A stretch of DNA of 64,000 nucleotides, taken from contig CM067065.1 of NCBI GenBank assembly GCA_033980235.1, forward strand, positions 23,759,337 to 23,823,336, read 5' to 3'. The number at the start of each line of letters is the position of its first letter. Positions within the stretch are counted from its first letter, which is position 1. This DNA comes from Diadema setosum (lineage: Eukaryota; Echinodermata; Echinoidea; Diadematoida; Diadematidae). Shown one piece after another: positions 55,510 through 64,000 of the stretch. Position numbers and translations under genes: made by a program. Under the pieces are notes generated by a model. That model saw nothing but the letters and a program-made list of their open reading frames with translations, was not told the origin of the DNA and did no database searches.

Positions 55510-57866
55510 ACAGATAAATCCGATCACCTACTGATTTTTATGATTAATGATAAATCTGTAACAAACCCGTAACTCCTGTAATACGCCGCCAACCCAAACA
55601 ATACTTGAAAATGCATAGAAATGAAACGCCACGAAATATTGATTCATTGAATCAAGATTTATTGGAAGAACAATGGAATGACGTCTCTGAACTCCAAGAT
55701 GTTAATTCTTCTTACGAAATTTTCTTACAAAAACTTTTAGATTATTATAATAAATATATTCCTTTAACTCCCAAAACAAATGGAAGGAAAAGGGCTCGGC
55801 AACCCTGGATTACTCAAGGTCTTATACATTCCATTCTTACTCGAAACCGTCTTTATAAAATATCTCTGAGGAAACCTACTCCTGAAACGTGAAAAGTTAT
55901 GAAACATAGAAACAAATAAACTACCTTGATTCAAGTTTCACGTAGATCAGATATTTCAAATAAACTCGAATCTAATAAGGACGATAAAAGTGCTCTTTGG
56001 CTGACCGTTATTGAAATACTCAAAAAGAAACCTACGGAATGTCCTGTAGCATTACTCATAATGATAATGTCATTACCAATCTATAAAAGACAAGATCCAT
56101 CAATGGTGAAAAATTATAGACCCATCTCATTGTTACCTGCAATATCGTCTCTACTCGTTCATGATTGAAAATGAAATGTTGAATGCGAATCAGTTTGGTT
56201 TAAGGAAAAGATTTTCTACCGATTACGCCATAATCAAATCTGTCGACAATATTATTGATGCGCTAACTAAAAAGGAGCACATGATTGGAGTCTTTATGGA
56301 GCATAGTAAAGCATTTGACACTATCGATCATGACATTTTACTTGAAAAATTAGATAATCATGGCATGAGAGGGATTACTTTGTCGTGGTTCAGAAGTTAT
56401 CTAAGTCATCGAAAACAGTATGTTGCATTTAAATCCAGTCACTCATCATATTCTAACATGTCATGTGGTGTCCCTCAGGCATTTATCCCCTACTTTTTTT
56501 TTTTTTTTGGTTTACATTAATGATAATTCATCATCAATTCCTCTCCTCGTTTAAACTTCATCTTATTTGCAGGCGACACCAACTTTTTTTTTTATTCCCA
56601 CAAGGACATTGTAACACTGGATGATACACTAAATACGGAATTAAGCAACATCTCAAAATGGTTTAGAAGTAACAAGCTTTCATTGAATATTGATAAGACA
56701 TGTTTTTTTTTTTTTACACTTTCATACGCTTCAATCCACCCTTCCTCAAAGTATTTCTATTCATGATACAAACATTGCTGAGAAACATTCAACCAAGTTT
56801 CTAGGAGTGACCCTAGATAGCAATCTTACTTGGAATACTCATGTCCAGAATATTACACCAGCAATATCTAAAGCAACTGGTGCTTTAAGGAGAATAAGAT
56901 ACTTAATCAATGATCAAACTTTATCAACGTTGCATAACACCTTATTTCTACCATATGTAATGTACTGCAATATCGTATGGGCAACTGTCGCAAAACTAAA
57001 TTGAACACAATTTTTCGTATATGCACATATTCAAATTTCTTGGCTCACACCGATCCCATATTTTATTGCCTAAAAACTCTGAAGGCCCATGATATACGTT
57101 TATACCTAACTGCCATATTTATGTATAAACACACTCGAAATGTATTACCATTTTTTCATTAACGCCCTAGTAACCACTGACCATATTCACTCATACCCTA
57201 CCCGTCGTTCCCATTAATCCAAAGCTTTTACTTGCTCAAAAGTCGATCAGACATCACGGTCCGGATACATGCAACACTCTTCCTGAGGAGTTGAAACGGT
57301 GTGCCTCCTTGTTTTCATTCAAAGCAAACTTAAAGAAGCACATTTTATTACAGTATACTTCAAATACGAACTAAAAGCGAATAATTTGTATGACTAATCT
57401 TGGTCTCCCGATAGCCACATCGCATATCGTTCCCTCTTCCAGCAAACCAATTCTATTATTCTAAATTCCAGCCTATCTGCCCTTGTGCACTTTCAAGCAC
57501 TTGCACGCACATTCACCACCATCACACATCAGAGTTTATTTTCCCCAGACGCTGCTACCTTCGCAGTAGAATTTGTATTGTTACGAATCTAGAAGTACGT
57601 CCCTACCTTTTCCTCGGGCCGGCCATCTTTTCAAGCCATGCTAACAATGACGGCCCTCTGCAAAATCGCTTCTTAACTACAATTGTTATAGTAATCCCTG
57701 TTCCATAGACATGCACACTGTATATCATAACATTAATTTCCTTTTATATCGTTGTTTATGCAAGTCAAGCGACTCTGTTTTCAATTTACTTTGTATATTT
57801 CCCACATGTTCATGATTATGTAACCTATGTATATCTATTTGTCTATCAAACAAACAAAACAAAGGT
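55510..57866 (+). mobile_element. 5'-truncated LINE (L2/CR1/Jockey type), inactive
   Basis: Starts within the endonuclease end (SDHLLIFM, about 55519). Then comes the linker (RKRARQPWITQGLIHSIL, NRLYKISLRKPT), RT with YRPISLLP (about 56120), a deletion, then KAFDTIDHDILLEKL, HRKQYVAFKS and SCGVPQ. The catalytic box reads FAGD in place of FADD. Then LSNISKWFRSNKLSLNIDK, and KFLGVTLDSNLTWNTHV toward the C-terminus. Stops, shifts and T-runs break the frame. The 3' UTR ends in a CAAA-type tail near 57850-57866. Same broad type as the fragment at 35534-36423. Confidence 0.8.
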
Positions 57867-58170
57867 TCGTAAATCCAAATGTGGAGAGGCAAATTAACAA
57901 CCAAAGCCTCCAGATTTAAAACCTCATAATAATCGTTTTCAGCTTAATGGATATCAGGCCCATCCCATTTTTAGGAGAACGGCCCTTAAGAATAGTGAAC
58001 CTTCATGCTTAATTTCAGATAACCAAACTTTCGGAATAAGATCATATTTAATTAGGAACCTCCTGAATTAATTACGAACCTTATTTTTTTTTTCATTTTC
58101 GGAATAATAAAACTTTGGCATAACAAATCGATGGAATAACGGATATTCGGAGTAACGAATGTTTGGAAGA
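57867..58170. repeat. Second cluster of GGAATAACGAA motifs
   Basis: GGTTCGTAAATCC, GGAATAAT, GGAATAACGGAT and GGAGTAACGAATG phrases recur, related to those at 972-1150. Confidence 0.45.
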
Positions 58171-58830
58171 GCTAACGTATCATATAATAGTGAGACCTTA
58201 AACCTATGACGAAATCATCACTTGCACAGCATGTGTTTTCAAAGTAAGCACAAAAGCGCGAAAAGCTTGACGATCTCTCTGTCTCTTAAATGTAACATAA
58301 GATTAAGAATATGAGACAGAACTGCAAATTAACATTGCTTTTTATTGAAGATTATAAGAAACACAATGTCATGATAAACGCAGGATTTGCATGTTTTCAT
58401 CAGACGCTAGTTGTATACTGCATTATTTTTGTTCGCTTATGACGACATTTCGATGAATAAAAACTGAACAAGAACAGCTTGTCCAGAGTAATTCGTTATA
58501 GCGAGGGTGCACTGGCAATATTCTTTTCTCTCTGTGTTGGAGCTCGATCCCTTTTCCATTTCCCCCACCCCCTCATTTTCATTTAACTGCTTCCACGTTC
58601 TTTTGAAACCTTTTTTCGTTTTTCTTGACACATGCCCATTACAGACTTCTTCCGTCATTTCATCCTTTTCTTTTCAATGTATTCTGAATGTGACTGCTTA
58701 GGACCTTTTGGATTTGTTTTGTCTTTTCTTTTTCTTTATAGTCGCAGTATGTCCAGGCTACTTAGTTAATTAGGGAAAAGAGTTGTGAAGAGAAAAATAA
58801 AATGTATAAAGGCATAGAATATGTGGCAAT
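58171..58830. other. Spacer, no gene recognised
   Basis: Short frames on both strands at 58437-58701 are Pro/Phe/Ser-rich and not convincing. Confidence 0.35.
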
Positions 58831-58837
58831 TACAGCA

Positions 58838-60275
58838 AACGTCCGTGACGGAGACCAAAACTTAATGTGTTCTGTTTGAAATGGCAGCTACCTTACTTAA
58901 AAGATATTCACGGGGCGCATCTGTCGCTAAAACGTGGGACTGTTCCTCTATCTCCTACTATGTAATCCATGGACTTTTTCTACCAGCGAACATCCGTGAG
59001 CAAAACGTTTTTCTTTTGTTATTGCAGGTAAATTGAATGCCGAATGCCGAATTCACTTTGGGGTATGAGAGACTCGGTGATTAATTTATATTTTCAAGTA
59101 ACATGAAGTTATCGTACAAAAATATAATTGTAATTATCAGAAATTTCCTTTCTCGGACCGAACGTCCGTGAGCAAAATTTTCAGAACCTATAACAGTGCA
59201 AATTGTCTCCAAAACCTCATCAGAAAGAAATATAAATGCACAGAAATCAGAGATTACGCAAATTCCTGTTTCCTATAACTTGGGTTTCAGAGTTTAGCTG
59301 TATTTATATAATTAGATGGAATACAAGCCTAAAATTGCAAGCAAATTTTGAGCAGTTTGTTCATCATAATCACATTTACCACCTTGAAAATTATGAAACT
59401 ACTGCTCTAAGCTAATTCTTTACTTTGTAAATCTTTACTTTCGTTATTTGAGCTGAAAGTTTTAAAGAATAAATGACACTTTTGAGATAAGTTATCCCTA
59501 TTGGTCGGACTGTTTACGTCACGGACGTTCGCTGGAATTGTCACGGACGTTCGTTCTACCACTAGGGTCATGTTCCAGGACGGATAGCTAATCGACAGAG
59601 AGTACGTAGTCTTCCTAACTCTTCCACAATTTTGAAAAGGCATTTTCAATGCAAATTATTATAATTTTGACACCCTTTCAACGTATATATTGAGAACAGA
59701 GGGAGTAGGAGGTGAATTTTCAGAGAAAATATAAACCATTTGCTCGGTTTTCGGTGAATCGTATAGTCCAAAAACTGCAAACGAGCCCCAGTCTGCTCCA
59801 AACATGGCATGCAGCTCCTCGGCTAAAGAGCCAGAGGTAAAATGTACCTGCTCAATCAAAGTATAAGATGGTTCCCCACTCGATAACGTTTTAATCATCA
59901 CGGACGTTCTATTTTTTCACGGAGGTTCGTCTTACTATAAGTGTAATTTCGATTCGCATCGACAAGGAGTGAGCAGAAACTCAAAACATACATAAGTGGC
60001 TAGATATTAGTTGATTACGACTCGAAACAATATTGCCAATAATGGTTAATTGGCTACGATTTTTATTAGTAAATAGCAGACGCACGCCCGTGACAAAAAC
60101 TGAGTATAATTTTGCATTAAAAAAAAGTTACATCCCATGTACAGCCAGACGTACAATTTTTGCAGGATATGTCCATTAGGTGGAACACCAAATTTTTGTA
60201 TACATTACAGTTAGGACAACAAAGTAGAATTTTCAGCAGCGATAGAGATAGAAGCATCACGGACGTTCGTCTGTT
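58838..60275. repeat. Region with CACGGACGTTCG motif array
   Basis: The motif (T)CACGGACGTTCG or its inverse CGAACGTCCGTGA occurs at about 58840, 58985, 59158, 59517, 59541, 59898, 59921, 60083 and 60253, in both orientations. Spacing is 20-350 bp. The region is otherwise AT-rich. It looks like a TIR element with scattered binding sites. Exact ends were not found. Confidence 0.65.
59659..59901 (-). CDS. Unassigned 80-residue ORF
   Basis: Starts MIKTLSSGEPSYTLIEQ. The centre reads SLAEELHAMFGADWGSFAV, then SPKTEQMVYIFS, and ends NIYVERVSKL. A helix, then W and a beta-hairpin, then YIF recall the dynein light chain (LC8) layout, but key LC8 residues are not evident and the match is by eye. It lies inside the CACGGACGTTCG region. 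It could be a decayed captured exon or chance. Low confidence. Confidence 0.25.
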   Translation of the reverse strand: MMIKTLSSGEPSYTLIEQVHFTSGSLAEELHAMFGADWGSFAVFGLYDSPKTEQMVYIFSENSPPTPSVLNIYVERVSKL

Positions 60276-60669
60276 TAGGACTTTGGTATTTCAATTGTTC
60301 TCTGTAATTTTATACGTGCTCATAGAGTTCTTATAATTTTGTGTTACATACCAATGATATGTCAGAGCCAGAACACGGTCAGATAATAGATGCCACGTTC
60401 CTTAAAAAGTCACATCATTGGTTTGGAAAACAAAAAAAAATCATTGTGAAAATAGCATTTTTACCGTATTTTAACGGTTTAATTCCCTGTCAAATGCAAA
60501 ATATCAGTCAAAAGTAAACTAGCCCATACATTTCCTGAGAGGAAATTTACCAGGTTTTGAGATATTATGAAAGAAACTGGTTTCTTAGATCATCCTGGTG
60601 TGTTCGAAGGGAAAGAGTCTCATGAGGTGCAAAAAATTGGCAATTGTACATCGTTCAAAATTCTCGCCA

Positions 60670-60671
<2 letters not shown>

Positions 60672-60723
<52 letters not shown>
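60672..60723. repeat. (AT)n microsatellite
   Basis: About 52 bp of AT, next to the TIR repeat copy C. Confidence 0.95.
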
Positions 60724-60730
<7 letters not shown>

Positions 60731-60741
60731 ATGTGTGTATG

Positions 60742-61499
60742 TGTGACGCTGCATCACAAAACCAATAAAAAGTCGCCAGACATGGGTTTCAGTTTAGTAA
60801 AGGTCAGATTCTGAAAGAAGAGACTCTAAGCTTTGAAATAATGCATAGCTAAATTGAAATGCATTCTCCTCACCAATCTTAATATTGGTAAGAAAGCACA
60901 CACTGGAAAAGTGTGAACCGAGAAAAGAGGCTCTGAAGTAGAGGGTCTATCTGTCTATTCAAGCGTTTAATCTTTCACACCAAACCGTGTTAGCTGTGAT
61001 CTGTGCCATGAATGAGACAAAAAAACAAACAAACAAACAAAGACCAAACAAAGACCAAAAAAAAAAAAAAACAACACAGGATGTAAATCACTGGAGCAAC
61101 GGCAATGAAGAGATTATTAGATTTAATTGAAATTGAACATGTTCTATAAACACATTTTGTCCATGATTAAAACCATTTTTCAAAGCAGTAGCGTTATCCC
61201 TTCAAAAGTTATCAAACTTGAAAGTAAAGAGTGTGCAAAGGGTTATTAAGAAATGAAAAGGGGCCTCTAAGACATTCCTGATCTCACTACTCTACAAAAC
61301 AGGGTTGTAGAAAGACTGCTTAAAGTGCACTTTGTCATTCATTTCATGATCCCAAACTTGACAATAAAGTCGAAGAAGGGTATTCTTTTTTTTTTAAATA
61401 TGCAAAACTTAATACTTACTTGGTATACAAATTTCACGGTTTTTGAATCCTCACTTAAAATAAAGGGGTACGACTTTTTGTTCGGTTTTGTGATGCACT
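60742..61499 (-). mobile_element. 0.7-kb TIR repeat family, copy C (inverted)
   Basis: Ends TGTGACGCTGCATCACAAAA and TTTTGTGATGCACTCA. It is the reverse complement of copy A in layout: the GAACCGAGAAAAGAGGCTCTG box now lies left of centre. It is expanded by a CAAA/AAAC-rich stretch (61018-61078). Confidence 0.8.
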
Positions 61500-61526
61500 C
61501 ATATATTGATATATATGTATGTGTAT

Positions 61527-61531
61527 CTCTC

Positions 61532-61609
<78 letters not shown>
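61527..61609. repeat. (CT)n(AT)n microsatellite
   Basis: A CT run (about 61527-61568) followed by an AT run. Confidence 0.95.
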
Positions 61610-61611
<2 letters not shown>

Positions 61612-61705
61612 CTGACTTAAAACAATTCCTTAAGTATTCAGCCATCATGTCTCTTTTTCCGAGATTCAATTGCATGAACTGTTCTGGTCCAATATCACTT
61701 TTAAT

Positions 61706-62406
61706 TGTGACCGTGCACCACAAAACAAACGAAAGTCGCACCCCTTGATTTTACATGAGGACTCAAAACAGGTTAAATGGGTCAACTATGTCAATCATAA
61801 GTTTTTTATATTTTCTGAAATTGCTATATTTCTTCTAAATTATTCTTTAGTTTGGGAGCATAACACAAATGGGAAAGTGTGTTTTCGGCAGTGTTTCTAC
61901 AGCCCCTTTTAAGGGGAGAGTATAGAATAATCAGGTATGTATTACAGGCCCCCTTTGATTTCTTAAAATCCTTTGTACACACTTCACTTTAAAGTCCAAT
62001 AACTTTTGAAAGGATTATGCTGCTGTTTTGTAATTTGGCATTAATCATGGACAGAATGTGTTAATAGGACAAGCTCATTTTCAGCTTAATCTAATAGTCT
62101 CTTCATAATACATTATTGTTGCTCCGGTGGTTGACATCCTGTGTTTTGTCCCTTTCATCGCACAGCTATTGCGGCTTGGTGAACGGTTAAAGCGCTCGAA
62201 TAGACTCTGTACTTCAGAGCCTCTTTTCTCAGTTCACACTTTTCCAGAGTGTGTACTTTCTGTCCAGTATTTAGGTAGGTTATGGGAGTCCATTTTAAGT
62301 GAGTTATACAACATTTTAAAGCTTAGAGTCTGCTATTTCAGAATCGGCCCTTAACTAAAAATCCATGTTTGACGACTTTTTGTTGGTTTTGTGATGCATT
62401 GTCACA
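61706..62406 (+). mobile_element. 0.7-kb TIR repeat family, copy B
   Basis: Ends TGTGACCGTGCACCACAAAA and TTTTGTGATGCATTGTCACA. Same orientation and layout as copy A (16633-17327), with similar internal boxes CGCACCCCTTGATTTTA and CAGAGCCTCTTTTCTCAG. Confidence 0.85.
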
Positions 62407-62587
62407 ATAACAGGTTTGAGATGCCGTGATCACCCCTTTCTTTGCCAACAGCAGCTCAATATTTTTTTAATCATTATGGTCACAGTCGTTGACGATATCC
62501 CCACATTTCATGTGCAATAACGCACCCACTTCATTTCCCATCATGGGAATTCCTATGGAAATAAAGAAATGACCCATAGTGTCGGAA

Positions 62588-63098
62588 AATTGAGTATATG
62601 AATATAAGAACGACCCAAGTCCAATTTTTGGTCAAATTCAGTTTGACATGGGAAATTGTAGCTTATGCATGGACTCATCTTGTGTATAAATGATAAATCC
62701 TGATTACCCCCGGAAGTGCCTGAAATAAATGAGTTAAATCTTATATGAATGTACGAATGAAGGACTTTGGTCATTCTTACATTCATATTATAGCGCCCTC
62801 TCTCGTCCTTCTCTCATCTCTATATAGCAGAATATCATGTATATGAATCAAAGAACGACCCAAGTCCATATGAATCAAAGAACGACCCAAGTCCATCACA
62901 CAAAATGGCCTCTCCACAATTAATGTTAATGTTAATTGTCATAATAATATATGTTCTAATTTGTATATACAATGTTGCCATCCCATTACAGTTAAATAGA
63001 ATATTATTGGACAAACAAAAAAGATATGAAGTTTTTTTTAGTTTACTCGAAATGGTCTTCCATGGACTTGGGTCGTTCTTATATTCATATACTCAATT
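62588..63098. mobile_element. 511-bp TIR element
   Basis: Ends AATTGAGTATATGAATATAA (36 bp in all, continuing AGAACGACCCAAGTCC) are perfect inverted copies. The phrase GAACGACCCAAGTCCAT also occurs twice in tandem at about 62849-62896. The outer AATT may be a 4-bp target duplication. Non-coding. Confidence 0.85.
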
Positions 63099-63325
63099 AA
63101 CAAGAAACAGTCAACAGTTCTAAGAACTCCTAGTGGGGAACACAAAAGAAACATTTTATGTGATATACGGGGTTTTCTCATTGATGGATTCGCTTTTAAT
63201 TTTTCATGCTTGATATATTCTTTGAAACTGGTTCATATTTTTTCAAAATCAAATTTCAGGCAAGTTGCTGTACAGGTGAACAAACAGTATTGTAATTCAT
63301 GAAATTCTTCCGTTGAGATGCTTTC

Positions 63326-63461
63326 ATTGCAACTGATTGACAAATTGCCCTGCTTTAGTATGTACGCCAATGGTTTTTGTTTTATCATCGCTACTACTAA
63401 AACACTGATCAATTTAGTGCTTATTTACGTCGATGCAGGCAATTTGTCAATCAGTTGCAAT
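63326..63461. repeat. 136-bp hairpin MITE
   Basis: ATTGCAACTGATTGACAAAT and its inverse, about 24 bp at each end with 88 bp between. It lies 118 bp before the NACHT exon, so it is probably intronic. Confidence 0.8.
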
Positions 63462-63579
63462 ATTGTAATGTTTCACGTATAAACAAATTATTGGTGTCAG
63501 TTGGATCTTTCCGTGAACTGCTATTTGAAATACACGCATATCACTAATTATTTTCTTTTCCGTTTTCGTCATCTCCAAG

Positions 63580-64000
63580 AATCGGCAATATATTCGTCGC
63601 TTACAGAAAAACAAGTGCAGCAATGTAAACAAGAGTTGATGGAGTGTTACCGTGAGACATGCCGGGAGATCACAGTGGATCCATTCAAATTTACTGAAGG
63701 TGTTGACTTGGACGACATTTACACCAATTTGACTTTGATAGATAAAAGCGGCATTCGTAAAAAACCAGTAACATACGAGGATCTTTTGACAAATGTTGAA
63801 AATAGGGATCTTTTTACGCGCCTTCTTATTCAGGGTGAGGGAGGTGTTGGTAAAACAACGCTTTGTGCAAAAATCGCCTGGGACTGGTGCCAGGGAAAGA
63901 TTCTCCAGGATCTGGACATGGTGATCGTTATACCTCTTCGAGATGTCACTGTCGATAAAACTATTGGTGACATTATAGTGGAAAGATATCTCTCCAACTC
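63580..64000 (+). CDS. NACHT-domain protein exon (NLR-like), partial
   Basis: After a pyrimidine-rich acceptor (TTTTCGTCATCTCCAAG) an open frame runs to the window edge (two bases of split codon, then 139 codons). It starts SAIYSSLTEKQVQQCKQEL, a helical linker. FTEGVDLDDIYTNLTLID leads to the nucleotide-binding domain: TRLLIQGEGGVGKTTLCAKI has the Walker A P-loop (GxxGxGKT/S, 63834-63860, residues about 85-93). DWCQGKILQDLDMVIVIPLRD follows. This is the N-terminal NACHT layout of animal NLR proteins, cytosolic sensors in innate immunity. Upstream effector domain exons and downstream Walker B and LRRs are outside the window or not found. No ATG is needed because it begins at a splice site. 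Frame intact. Confidence 0.85.

Noticed and set aside
1..64000. CRISPR arrays, bacterial operons, rRNA or tRNA genes
   Set aside because: Repeat spacing is irregular and palindromic in the motif arrays; introns, TATA boxes, LTRs and LINEs show eukaryotic DNA. No cloverleaf was recognised; the tRNA-like matches are 18-nt primer sites only.

Overview
The window looks like AT-rich, intron-containing metazoan DNA, most likely from a marine invertebrate and possibly an echinoderm. The reasons are a partial NACHT-domain immune-receptor exon at the right edge, Ty3/gypsy and L2/CR1/Jockey-type retroelements, and abundant TIR elements and satellites. The species cannot be fixed from the sequence alone. 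Only two places look like host protein-coding sequence: three short spliced fragments of a probable von Willebrand A-like domain (45.8-47.2 kb) and the NACHT exon (63.58 kb to the edge). Almost everything else is mobile or repetitive.

Layout. 0-5 kb: a foldback repeat, microsatellites, an inverted-motif array, a stray integrase zinc-domain fragment, a C2H2 finger fragment, and a minus-strand non-autonomous LTR element (2.6-4.7 kb) with a tRNA-Leu-type primer site. 5.5-12.45 kb: an old, heavily broken minus-strand Ty3/gypsy element (Gypsy-2) with a 1-kb TIR element inserted in its protease. 13-21 kb: a Kolobok-like TTAA element carrying a THAP remnant, one copy of a 0.7-kb TIR repeat family, a 1.36-kb foldback with a hairpin MITE inside one arm, and a MITE with a 6-bp target duplication. 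22.3-24.8 and 44.0-44.9 kb: the two halves of one ~0.28-kb-unit satellite array, split by a second Ty3/gypsy element.

That element (Gypsy-1, plus strand, 24841-43995) is the centrepiece. It has LTRs, TSD, primer site, Gag, protease, RT/RNase H, an unusual linker with two predicted membrane helices, integrase, a separate downstream ORF3 with its own TATA-like box, a polypurine tract and a 920-bp 3' LTR. Its 5' LTR is split by an 8.7-kb TIR element, which itself contains a 6.9-kb TIR element. Its gag-pol region holds a LINE 3' fragment, which in turn contains a 247-bp MITE. The nesting gives a relative order of insertion.

49-57.9 kb: a 5.3-kb TIR structure holding four MITEs, followed by a 5'-truncated LINE. 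57.9-63.5 kb: two motif arrays, two more copies of the 0.7-kb TIR family, and two MITEs, one just upstream of the NACHT exon. Recurring themes are 4-bp A/T-only target duplications, TTAA duplications, and short motifs arrayed in both orientations near element ends.
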